Below are positions 40,446 through 48,107 of a DNA stretch of 52,911 nt, one piece after another. Under the pieces are notes generated by a model that made no database searches, was not told where the DNA came from, and saw only the letters and a program-made list of their open reading frames with translations. A program made the translations under genes and the position numbers. Positions within the stretch are counted from its first letter, which is position 1. The number at the start of each line of letters is the position of its first letter. The DNA comes from Pelatocladus maniniholoensis HA4357-MV3 (GTDB taxonomy: Bacteria > Cyanobacteriota > Cyanobacteriia > Cyanobacteriales > Nostocaceae): positions 1 to 52,911 of the forward strand of contig JAHHHW010000103.1 in the NCBI GenBank assembly GCA_019359115.1, in the 5' to 3' direction.

Positions 40446-40824
40446 CTATGAATAAAATGGAATTAGCTTATTTAAAGCTTCTTCCTCTGTTTCAAAAATC
40501 TTTAATGCCATATCTATCATTGACACTAATTTGGCTTCTGGACGTAGGTTACAAATACGAAAACTGCCCTTTGCTTTGTGAGCATCTCGCATTCCAGCCA
40601 CCAATGAATTTAGTCCAGTACTATCAATAAAAATGACTTGACGTACTATCAATAAAAATGACTTGACTGAGATTGACAACTATGTGACAACTGAGTTTGG
40701 AAATACATTTTTGTAATCTTAAACGAAATTCCCAAGATGTGGTGATGTCTAGCCGACCTTTTGGTTTGAAGACGATTACGATATTACCATCTTGGTTTGT
40801 AAATTTATTTTCTTCTATCTCCAT
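40446..40824 (-). pseudogene. STAS-domain anti-sigma-factor antagonist, frameshifted by a 25-bp duplication
   Basis: Two overlapping frames together encode one STAS protein of about 117 residues. The N-terminal part (MEIEENKFTNQDGNIVIVFK, ending NLSQVIFIDST) is in one frame and the C-terminal part (VIFIDSTGLNSLVAGMRDAH, ending EEEALNKLIPFYS) in another. The break is a perfect 25-bp tandem duplication at 40618-40667; removing one unit restores a continuous reading with the phospho-site motif DSTGL. The start is ATG 40824 with AGAGGT upstream. STAS proteins of this type sequester anti-sigma factors or relay kinase signals. As written, the product is truncated after IDST and inactive unless slippage occurs. 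Confidence 0.8.
40618..40667. repeat. Perfect 25-bp tandem duplication inside the STAS gene
   Basis: The units are 40618-40642 and 40643-40667, identical at every base, each containing ATCAATAAAAATGACTTGAC. Because 25 is not a multiple of 3, the duplication shifts the reading frame. Confidence 0.9.
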
Positions 40825-40931
40825 CACAACACTTACCTCTTTTTGAAATTGACATCAACTATTTATCATTCTAAATAAACATGCATGTAGGAAATCCAAA
40901 ATAATTATTTCATTTGTTGCGAGTCTCGCAT

Positions 40932-42374
40932 TCAGCCATTTACCCATTGCACAGTGCCATTAGAAAAAGAATCAATTAGTTTTTCTAGAGCCTTAATTTC
41001 ATGAGGCTTCAAAGCTTTTGATTTTAATAAATTTTGGATTTGTCTTTCCAAGTTCGGAGTTAACTTTTTAGTTTGAATTATTTCTTGGACAAAGGTACCT
41101 AGTGTTAGAGATTGGTAGAGTTCGTAAATTTGGGCGGTGACTGCTTGAGTACTGAAACGAGATTGAACCCAATTATATGCAGCATTGCCATTGGATTGCC
41201 TAAGAATAGGATCTTCTAACAAATTCCGAATTGCGATCGCCAAGACGTTGGGGTTACAAGGAGGAACCAACAGTCCGGTTTCACCATGTACCACTGTATG
41301 CTGCAATCCTCCCACTTCACTAGCAATTACAGGTGTTTTTGCTGCCATTGCTTCAATAGCAACCAAACCAAAAGGTTCGTAATAACTAGGCACAACACAA
41401 ACATCTCCTGCGGCATAATAAGCAGGTAGCAGCGCTTGAGAAATCCGTCCTGTAAAAACCGTAACTTCTGCCAATCCTAATTTTTTTACCAGATTTTGAA
41501 TGCGTTGTTGTTCTCGAAAATCTGTTTCATCTTCACGACTACCACCAACTAAATAGAGTTTAAATGGATGAGTCAAATAGGTGCAAGCTCTGACTAAGGT
41601 TTCAACTCCTTTACGAGGATCAAAACGTCCTACATACAAAATTATTCGATCATCAGGGGCGATTCCTAACTGCTGACGAGCAGTTTCTTTACTTACAGAA
41701 CCAAAGTGTGCAGTATTAATACCGCAAGGAATAATTTTGATGCGTCCGTCTTGTGAAATTAGCTGACGCAGATCTTCTGCTTCTTGGGGAGTAGTGGCAA
41801 TTACACAATCTGTTTGTTCTAAAATAGCCTTCTCTACATGATAGCGAATCGAAGCAATCTGCGGTGGATTTTGGACATCGCGGTATTTAACTGCTCCAAT
41901 AGAATGATAAGTATGAATTTGGGGTAAACCCAGCTTGGCTTTAAGTTTTAGTCCTACCCAACCAGAAAGCCAATAATTAGTATGAATCAGTGCGTAGTTG
42001 CGTTTGGTTCGTTGTTGAAAATTGAGCCAAGCTTCTACAAATTCTGGTAAATATTCAAATAAATTATTTCTGGATATTAATTCTGTTGGTCCTGCAAGTA
42101 AACGAATTGTGCGACATCCTGGTGCTAGTTGCACAATTTCTTCTTGATTAGGATTTTCGCGTCGAGTAAAAATATCAACCTGATAACCTCGTTTTGCTAA
42201 TGCTAATCCTAATTCGCGCACATATATATTTTGTTCACCCGCTCCTTCTTTGCCAATTTCAGCAGTAGGATCACCCTGAACTGAAATTAGTGCATAAACT
42301 GTTTGAGAATATTGCATTTCTGTAGCAGAATTTTCCAGAGATCTAACTAAACTCTGATAGGTAAAATTATTCAT
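40932..42374 (-). CDS. GT4 family glycosyltransferase (sucrose-phosphate-synthase-like), paralogue 2
   Basis: 480 residues, about 55 longer than the copy at 10376 because of an N-terminal extension and a helical C-terminal tail (KLTPNLERQIQNLLKSKALK). The GT-B layout is the same: SVQGDPTAEIGK, GRFDPRKGVETL, GGSRED, YYEPFGLVAIEAMA and GGLQHTVVHGETG. In the donor loop the usual GGQN reads GEQN (Glu 47 replaces the second Gly), a change absent from the paralogue and potentially important for sugar binding. The context, upstream of a sucrose-phosphatase-like gene on the same strand, suggests disaccharide synthesis. The exact donor and acceptor are unproven. Confidence 0.85.
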   Translation of the reverse strand: MNNFTYQSLVRSLENSATEMQYSQTVYALISVQGDPTAEIGKEGAGEQNIYVRELGLALAKRGYQVDIFTRRENPNQEEIVQLAPGCRTIRLLAGPTELISRNNLFEYLPEFVEAWLNFQQRTKRNYALIHTNYWLSGWVGLKLKAKLGLPQIHTYHSIGAVKYRDVQNPPQIASIRYHVEKAILEQTDCVIATTPQEAEDLRQLISQDGRIKIIPCGINTAHFGSVSKETARQQLGIAPDDRIILYVGRFDPRKGVETLVRACTYLTHPFKLYLVGGSREDETDFREQQRIQNLVKKLGLAEVTVFTGRISQALLPAYYAAGDVCVVPSYYEPFGLVAIEAMAAKTPVIASEVGGLQHTVVHGETGLLVPPCNPNVLAIAIRNLLEDPILRQSNGNAAYNWVQSRFSTQAVTAQIYELYQSLTLGTFVQEIIQTKKLTPNLERQIQNLLKSKALKPHEIKALEKLIDSFSNGTVQWVNG

Positions 42375-42464
42375 TTTTTAAATCTTCACCCACAAATTAA
42401 AAAATGTAGCAAAATAATAGAAAGACTAAAGTTTATGAAATTTTTGATTGCTAACAAATTCAGA

Positions 42465-42686
42465 TTAATGCATATCAAAAAAAGTATGTAAAAACCTTCG
42501 TGAAAATATAAATGGATGATTTTTATTTAAATTTTTGCCCGTTTCGGAGTATTCTGGAAGAGAGTCAATGAGCAAGCGAATTGCTTCATGAACTGATATC
42601 TCATGAGCTTCTGCATAAAGTTTGAGCTTGCGATACTGCTCATTAGTAAGAACAATGTTAGCTATATTGACTGAAAATTGAGACAT
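42465..42686 (-). CDS. Small ribbon-helix-helix-like protein
   Basis: I start it at ATG 42686 (73 residues; MSQFSVNIANIVLTNEQYRK) rather than at the longer frame with a hydrophobic run upstream. The segment VNIANIVLTNEQYRKLKLYA followed by EAHEISVHEAIRLLIDSLP has the strand-helix-helix pattern of CopG/RHH DNA-binding proteins or antitoxins. A basic, aromatic C terminus follows (FSRRFLHTFFDMH). No toxin gene is adjacent, and the ribosome binding site is weak. Confidence 0.5.
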   Translation of the reverse strand: MSQFSVNIANIVLTNEQYRKLKLYAEAHEISVHEAIRLLIDSLPEYSETGKNLNKNHPFIFSRRFLHTFFDMH

Positions 42687-43080
42687 AATTATTAGACCCA
42701 AAAGTAAAATAATGTTCAAAATTTGCCTATGTTGGTGATGTTACGACTTAGAAGTCAAAATATCGGGTAAGAATCGGGTAAATATCGGTTATTTAGAGGA
42801 GACAAGGAATAGGGGACAGGGGATAGGGAAATAAGTAAGTAATTAGACATAATTAATTACACAAATTGTTTTTCTGTTCACAGTTAAGAGTTCCCTGTTA
42901 AGAGTATCCACGAATGAATTTAATTTTGTCCAACTACTTATCAGTCAAAATTAAAATTCTCCAAACCAAGTAATTAATTGATTTGGAGAATTTTGGTGTT
43001 AAGGAAGTTATTTTCAGTAGGAGTCTAGCAATCAATTGTGGAGATATTGGGCAAAAATGGGGTAGAAATCGGGTAGATAT
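42687..43080. other. Intergenic region with heptamer repeats
   Basis: No gene. It contains GGGGACAGGGGATAGGGA-type tandem heptamers at about 42815, a GAATCGGGTAAATATCGG motif with a relative at 43060-43080, and the terminator at 42953-42994. Confidence 0.4.
42953..42994. terminator. Probable terminator of the OmpR-type regulator gene
   Basis: AAAATTCTCCAAA and TTTGGAGAATTTT form a 13-bp perfect stem with a 16-base loop and A/T ends, 87 bases downstream of the regulator stop on the minus strand. Confidence 0.55.
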
Positions 43081-43782
43081 CTAAAGCTGCTTGAGGCGAT
43101 AGCCTAGTCCATGAACTGTTTCAATCAAACCATCAGGAGCACCAGCCTCTTTAAGTTTATGTCGTAAACTCTTGATGTGAGATTTCACAGTTTCTTCGCT
43201 AGGTGGGTCATCCAGTGACCAGATACGTTCTATAATTCCAGCTCGACTTAACACCCGGCGACCACTAGAAACCATTAATTCTAAAAGAGCAAATTCTTTG
43301 GGTGTTAGGTGTAGGGGTTGGTCAACATAGGTGACTTCATAAGTGGTGGGATTTAAATGCAGACCTCCCCAACTGAGATCAGGGAAAGATGCTGTGGTAC
43401 TATTGCGGCGGAACAACGCGCGAATACGAGCCATTAACTCTGGCATTTCAAAAGGTTTGACCATATAATCATCTGCTCCAGCATCCAATCCGGTAACTTT
43501 GTCAGTTAGGGTATCGCGTGCTGTTAACATAAGGACAGGCAGTGTACTGTTGCGCGATGAGATACGCCCCACCGTAGGCGATCGCAAACGTTGGCAAAAA
43601 CTTACACCGTCTAACTTGGGTAACGTAATATCCAGCACTACTAAGTCATATTCCAACGCATTAACAAAATCCCATGCTTCTTCTCCATCTTGGGCTACAT
43701 CCACCACATATTGGCGATCGCTGAGGGCTTCCATCAGCATCTCTGCTAGCTGGACATCATCTTCAACTACCAAGATACGCAT
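43081..43782 (-). CDS. OmpR/PhoB-family response regulator
   Basis: 233 residues: a receiver domain with Asp 8-Asp 9, phospho-acceptor Asp 51 in VVLDITLP and Lys in YMVKPFEMPEL, followed by a winged-helix DNA-binding domain (LTPKEFALLELMVSSGRRVL, then SEETVKSHIKSLRHKL and VHGLGYRLKQL). It is divergent from the histidine kinase at 43872, with 89 bases between the start codons, so it is probably its partner and shares a promoter region. No clear ribosome binding site is seen. Confidence 0.95.
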   Translation of the reverse strand: MRILVVEDDVQLAEMLMEALSDRQYVVDVAQDGEEAWDFVNALEYDLVVLDITLPKLDGVSFCQRLRSPTVGRISSRNSTLPVLMLTARDTLTDKVTGLDAGADDYMVKPFEMPELMARIRALFRRNSTTASFPDLSWGGLHLNPTTYEVTYVDQPLHLTPKEFALLELMVSSGRRVLSRAGIIERIWSLDDPPSEETVKSHIKSLRHKLKEAGAPDGLIETVHGLGYRLKQL

Positions 43783-43871
43783 GATCTGAACATTTTTGAA
43801 TTAACTTTAATGTAAGGTTTTTTGATAACAAAAGGTGCTGACTTCAAAGTTTTAACTAAAATTATTTTCTT

Positions 43872-45272
43872 ATGAAATGGTCGCTGGAAGGAAAATGGAT
43901 CGCCTCTGGCTTTGGTTTGTCTTTGTTATTGATGGGTATTGTCAGCCTCATTTCTTATCAAAACGCTACTCAGTTAATTAAGAGTGGTGATAAAGTCAAG
44001 CACACCCATGAAGCAATGAAAAGCTTAATTGATGTCTTCGCTACACTAACCGATGCAGAAGCAGGACGTAGGGGCTATATTCTTTATGGAGAGCGTTCAG
44101 AACTCAAACGTTACAATCAAGCAATGCAAAGCTTGAATGCTAAAGTCAAAAAATTGCAACAACAACTTGCTGATGATCCTTCTCAAGAACAGCAGATGAA
44201 GAGGTTAAAATTTTTAATCGCTCAAAGAGTTGAACTATCCCAGCAATCGATTGACATTTTACAGCAAGGTAAATCGACTTTTGCTGTTCAAGCATCCCTA
44301 GTGAATCAAAGTAACCAAAACCGTAGCGAAATTCGCGAAACACTAACCCAAATGCAAACTAGGGAAGAACAGTTACTGGAAATTTCAGTCAGACATTCCC
44401 AGGACAATATCCGTAACCGGATGTTGATTGAATTTCTCGGCACTTTCCTGAGTTTTAGTATTTTGTTAGGTGTTTATGCTTTGCTTTATCAACAATTAGT
44501 TAAACGTCAGCAAGCGGAAGCGATTCAACGCACATTAGCTCAAGAAAAAGAACTCAGCGAACTAAAACTGCGCTTTTTTTCTATGGTGTCTCATGAATTT
44601 CGTACGCCTTTGAGTATTATCTTAGGATCGGCTCAATTGTTGGCTCAAAGTGAACAGCAGTGGACAAAAGAAAAGAAGCTCAAAAATCTACTTCGGATTC
44701 AATCTTCAGCTCGATCCATGAATCAATTACTGACGGATATTCTCACATTAACGAGAGCAGAAGCAGGCAAATTAGAATTTCGTCCAGAACTCATAGATTT
44801 AGAGGCATTTTGTATTAATTTAATTGAGGATCTTCAGTTTTCTACTCAACCACAACATAGTATTAAATTTGCCAGTCAAAGTAACTGTACTCATGCCAAA
44901 TTGGATGAAAATTTGCTGTATTCAATTCTCAGCAATTTACTTTCAAACGCGATTAAGTATTCACCTGAAAAAGGAATAATTTCGTTAATTCTCAGTTGTA
45001 CTCCAGAGATGATTATTTTCCAAGTTCAAGACTCTGGAATCGGTATTCCTGTAGAATCTCAGCAGGATTTATTTGAGCCTTTTTATCGTGGTAATAATGT
45101 AGGTAAGATTGTTGGCACTGGACTTGGATTGGCTGTAGTGAAAAAATGCCTGGAACTACATCAGGGAGAAATTTCTGTCGAAAGTAAGGTAGGCGTCGGA
45201 ACAACTTTTATGGTGAAAATTCCCCAAAAGGTGATGGCAATGGCAAAAAGTAAAATAGATTTGCCATTGTAG
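43872..45272 (+). CDS. CHASE3-domain sensor histidine kinase
   Basis: 466 residues: N-terminal span (about 10-30), a CHASE3-type periplasmic helical domain (about 35-180, with TDAEAGRRGYILYGE), a second span (about 187-207), HisKA with His 241 in VSHEFRTPLSII, and a HATPase domain with NLLSNAIKYSPE, DSGIGIP and GTGLGLAVVKK. It is likely the cognate kinase of the divergently encoded OmpR-type regulator. The ligand of CHASE3 domains is generally unknown. Confidence 0.93.
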   Translation: MKWSLEGKWIASGFGLSLLLMGIVSLISYQNATQLIKSGDKVKHTHEAMKSLIDVFATLTDAEAGRRGYILYGERSELKRYNQAMQSLNAKVKKLQQQLADDPSQEQQMKRLKFLIAQRVELSQQSIDILQQGKSTFAVQASLVNQSNQNRSEIRETLTQMQTREEQLLEISVRHSQDNIRNRMLIEFLGTFLSFSILLGVYALLYQQLVKRQQAEAIQRTLAQEKELSELKLRFFSMVSHEFRTPLSIILGSAQLLAQSEQQWTKEKKLKNLLRIQSSARSMNQLLTDILTLTRAEAGKLEFRPELIDLEAFCINLIEDLQFSTQPQHSIKFASQSNCTHAKLDENLLYSILSNLLSNAIKYSPEKGIISLILSCTPEMIIFQVQDSGIGIPVESQQDLFEPFYRGNNVGKIVGTGLGLAVVKKCLELHQGEISVESKVGVGTTFMVKIPQKVMAMAKSKIDLPL

Positions 45273-45313
45273 GGAGTGCGATCGCATGATTTGAGGCGAT
45301 CGCTCGATCATAC

Positions 45314-45991
45314 TTAGCGAGATTGCTCATCCCGCTTATCAACAATTTCCACTACACCCTCATCAGTAGTACTTCCTGTATACCTCTGTGTAGTCCGATC
45401 CATGTTATTCATACCAGACATATCAGCAGAAGCTACATCACTAGATACATCGTATACAGCCCAATTGCGAATATCTTGATTTCTCAAAATTGATGCAGCA
45501 CGCTCAATTTCATGCTGATTACCATCTACAATTACCAAAAATTCACCTTGGGATACTCTTTCGCTATAAGCTCTAGCGTCTTCTTCAGGAATACCCAAAC
45601 CAGTCAGCGCTCCTACTAAACCACCTGCTGCTGCACCAATACCCGCACCAGCTAAGGTTGTTGCTATTGTTCCAGCAGCCAGAAAAGGCCCTACTCCCGG
45701 AACGATTAAAGCTTCCAAACCGACAAGTAAACCACCAATACCACCCAAAATAGTCCCAGTGACTGCACCAACTCCAGCTCCTTCTTGAGCCTCGTTGTCA
45801 CCGCGATCGCTCATGTCAGATTTATCTCTGACAGCAGCTCCACCTATTTGTTCATTGCGATCTGTGTCTTTTGCCAATACAGAAACTCGATTCATAGAGA
45901 AACCTGAGTCTCTGAGTTTATTCAGCGCGTCTTCTGCTGTTCGGCGATTGGGGAATGTACCAACTGCACGCTTATGTTGTTGGATTACCAT
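45314..45991 (-). CDS. Glycine-zipper protein with a YflT (general stress 17M)-like domain
   Basis: 225 residues. The N-terminal part (RAVGTFPNRRTAEDALNKLR, then SGFSMNRVSVLAKD) and the C-terminal GEFLVIVDGNQHEIERAASI resemble the YflT/GSP17M fold. It is split by a glycine-rich double hydrophobic segment at about 70-135 (GTILGGIGGLLVG, GIGAAAGGLVGALTGLG), a typical glycine-zipper able to insert in or lie on membranes. The C terminus is polar and low in complexity. GAGGAG precedes ATG 45991. Members are often stress-induced; this is family knowledge rather than seen here. Confidence 0.85.
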   Translation of the reverse strand: MVIQQHKRAVGTFPNRRTAEDALNKLRDSGFSMNRVSVLAKDTDRNEQIGGAAVRDKSDMSDRGDNEAQEGAGVGAVTGTILGGIGGLLVGLEALIVPGVGPFLAAGTIATTLAGAGIGAAAGGLVGALTGLGIPEEDARAYSERVSQGEFLVIVDGNQHEIERAASILRNQDIRNWAVYDVSSDVASADMSGMNNMDRTTQRYTGSTTDEGVVEIVDKRDEQSR

Positions 45992-46099
45992 TTTTGTCTC
46001 CTCAACAAATTACAACTTTGTTTTGTTTAGGTAGATTTTTATTTAGCTTCTCTCTTAAAACATATATATTCATCAGTCTATAGATTTAGTTACTTATCC
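45992..46099. other. Upstream region of the stress protein gene
   Basis: AT-rich DNA with the ribosome binding site and probable promoter of the minus-strand gene. I cannot place promoter boxes with confidence. Confidence 0.35.
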
Positions 46100-46267
46100 A
46101 TCAAAAGAAGAAGATAAAATCTAATGATCGAATCAACTCTATTTCGTAAGTAGTAATTTGAAAAACACGCTGAGAATATTCACGAGTTTTCCACAATTAC
46201 AAATTACGCTTAAATCAAAGACGTTTTGAAAGACTCCTCTGATAGTTGAGCGGCTCAACTTTTTTTA
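46100..46267 (+). ncRNA. Possible small RNA ending at an orphan terminator
   Basis: A strong terminator at 46244-46267 has no supported gene upstream on the plus strand. The last bases before its stem are ACTCCTCTGAT, an anti-Shine-Dalgarno-like string in the same place as ACTCCTCAC in Yfr1. The start of the transcript is not determined, so the left bound is arbitrary. Confidence 0.2.
46244..46267 (+). terminator. Intrinsic terminator
   Basis: AGTTGAG, loop CGG, CTCAACT followed by TTTTTT. Perfect 7-bp stem with a uridine tract. It faces away from the gene at 45314 and lies 155 bases before the gene at 46422. Confidence 0.7.
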
Positions 46268-46421
46268 AGTTAATTCAAATTCATATTCGCCATTGTTTTA
46301 GAACAACAAAACAATATATTGATTTTTAATATTAATTAATAAATAAATTATTTGATGATGAGAAAAATCATACTTAATTCAAATTTTTGAAAAATTTATA
46401 TTACATTTAGTGGAGGCATCT

Positions 46422-47084
46422 ATGAATCTACCAAATCAGAACAGCAAAAACAAAGCTGGGCTATTGGGAGGTATTTTTAGCAGTTTATTAATAGGTCTGC
46501 CAGCTATTCCTCTGGCTGCATCAGCAGCCCCTTTTTCTGCGGTCAATCCCTGTCCTAGCATTTTTTACGAAGAACCACATAATAATCAAGTTTTGGTTCC
46601 CCAGGGATGTCCACCGAATGCTGCAACTCTTAGACAGCAAGGTCAAATGTCTGGCGGACAAAACGGCGTGGTTGTTCCCATTAATCCTAATGTCAGAGGT
46701 GTAAATCCTATACAGCCACCTTTACCAGCAACAAGACAGAGTCCGTTCGTGAAGCGTCCCCGAAGGGGAATCGCTACTATTACACCAACAGCAGGTAGGG
46801 TAAATGTGAAATTACAAAATAACACTAACGCTTCTGTCTCTTACCAAGCGATCGGTTATACCCAACCTCGAATTCTTTCAGGTGGACAAGAAATTGTTCT
46901 GCGAAATCTACCAACACCTGTGACTATCACAATGATACGAGAAGATGCAGGTTTTATTCATGCTATGCCTATATCTACATCTAAAAATGGAACACTAACT
47001 CTTTCATTGGATGAAACAGCTAACTTCTCTAACAGTGATACTGTGTTGAGAATTCAAAGCAATGGTCAAGTATTTCTGAATTAA
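46422..47084 (+). CDS. Secreted hypothetical protein
   Basis: I start at ATG 46422 (220 residues) because GGAGG sits 6 bases upstream; the open frame from GTG 46410 would contain that site. The signal peptide (LLGGIFSSLLIGLPAIPLAA) is cleaved near AASAA-PF. The mature part has a Pro/Cys-containing segment (NPCPSIFYEE, VPQGCPPNAATLRQQGQ), then a beta-rich domain of about 100 residues (VNVKLQNNTNASVSYQAIGY, LSGGQEIVLRNLP). A short basic insert (SPFVKRPRRGIATI, about 105-118) is encoded by a GCGTCCCCGAAGGGGA palindromic repeat. I do not recognise a named family. Confidence 0.8.
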   Translation: MNLPNQNSKNKAGLLGGIFSSLLIGLPAIPLAASAAPFSAVNPCPSIFYEEPHNNQVLVPQGCPPNAATLRQQGQMSGGQNGVVVPINPNVRGVNPIQPPLPATRQSPFVKRPRRGIATITPTAGRVNVKLQNNTNASVSYQAIGYTQPRILSGGQEIVLRNLPTPVTITMIREDAGFIHAMPISTSKNGTLTLSLDETANFSNSDTVLRIQSNGQVFLN

Positions 47085-47090
47085 CAGTTT

Positions 47091-47141
47091 GTAGTAAGCA
47101 ATGCGCGTGCTTAAAAAATAAACACGCGCATTGCTTGCTAC
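47091..47141 (+). terminator. Strong hairpin between two secreted-protein genes
   Basis: A 19-bp stem (GTAGTAAGCAATGCGCGTG against its inverse, one G-T pair) with a 13-base A-rich loop, followed by GAACTTTTT. It lies 7 bases after the stop of the gene at 46422. Confidence 0.65.
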
Positions 47142-47198
47142 GAACTTTTTCTCCATGAATTTAAACTTGATAGACAACGAATTAAGGAGATTTTGCTA

Positions 47199-47984
47199 AT
47201 GATAAATCAGAGGTTTACAGGGGTTTTTACTCTGGCACTCTTTACTTTCTTGCTTGGATCTTGTACCAACAACTTAGAGCAACAATCAGCAGTCCCAGAG
47301 AATAATGTTACTACTGAAGAAGTTGCCGATAATACAAACCAACTTCTCGGTAAAACAGTGACTATTAGAAGCAAACCCATCCAAAAATTGAGTGCATCAA
47401 CCTTCACAATCAGCGATAAGCAATTTTTTGGTAGTGAACCCATCTTGGTTGTGAATGCAACAGGTAAACCTTTTACTTTTCCAGCAGATCCAAACACACT
47501 CATTCAAGCAACAGGTCAGGTGAGCAAATTTGTAGTTGCAGATATTGAGCGAGAATATAAGTTGGACTTAGATCCAAACTTGTACACGGATTATGAAAAT
47601 AAACCTGCAATTATTGCACAGTCACTAGCCCAAGCACCAAAACCTGGTGAAATTACTACAGATCCCCAGCAATACTACGGTAAAAGACTGGCGGTGACAG
47701 GTGAAGTGGAAAATATTACAGATGCCAATTCATTTACACTGGATGAAGACAAGTTGTTTGGTGGACAAGATTTGCTAGTCTTGTATCAGAATGCCCAGCC
47801 AAAGGTGACTGAGAATGAAAAAGTAGCAGTTACGGGTGTATTACGTCAGTTTGTTGTTGCTGACTTGGAACGAGAATACAAGCTTACTTGGAATTTAGAT
47901 TTGAAGCGCCAGCTAGAAGCAGAATATAGCAACAAACCTGTGCTAATTGCCGATGAAGTATATCCCTCAGCAATTCCGCAGTAA
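47199..47984 (+). CDS. Lipoprotein with two tandem homologous domains
   Basis: I start at ATG 47199 (261 residues), with GGAG about 9 bases upstream. The signal ends in the lipobox LLGSC, so the mature protein begins at a lipid-modified Cys (about residue 21). Two domains of about 95 residues repeat the same pattern: LLGKTVTIRSKPIQKLSAST..FFGSEPILVVN..QVSKFVVADIEREYKL and YYGKRLAVTGEVENITDANS..LFGGQDLLVLY..LRQFVVADLEREYKL. The style is OB-fold-like strand repeats. The function is unknown. The stop codon overlaps the start of the repeat at 47982. Confidence 0.82.
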   Translation: MINQRFTGVFTLALFTFLLGSCTNNLEQQSAVPENNVTTEEVADNTNQLLGKTVTIRSKPIQKLSASTFTISDKQFFGSEPILVVNATGKPFTFPADPNTLIQATGQVSKFVVADIEREYKLDLDPNLYTDYENKPAIIAQSLAQAPKPGEITTDPQQYYGKRLAVTGEVENITDANSFTLDEDKLFGGQDLLVLYQNAQPKVTENEKVAVTGVLRQFVVADLEREYKLTWNLDLKRQLEAEYSNKPVLIADEVYPSAIPQ

Positions 47985-48073
47985 GAGGATGTTTGAAAAA
48001 TCCTCTTGTCAGTAGCAAAATATTCTAGATCCCCCTAAATCCCCCTTCAAAAGGAGGATTTAGGGGGATCTAG
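47982..48073 (+). repeat. AGAGGATGTTTGAAAA element, copy 2, with an 18-bp hairpin
   Basis: It opens with TAAGAGGATGTTTGAAAAAT and CCTCTTGTCAGTAGCAAAAT as at 28777. It then carries CTAGATCCCCCTAAATCC (48025-48042), perfectly inverted at 48056-48073. The hairpin may also terminate the lipoprotein transcript. Confidence 0.6.
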
Positions 48074-48107
48074 AAAGTTACGGTATTTATTAACGGAATA
48101 CTACCAA

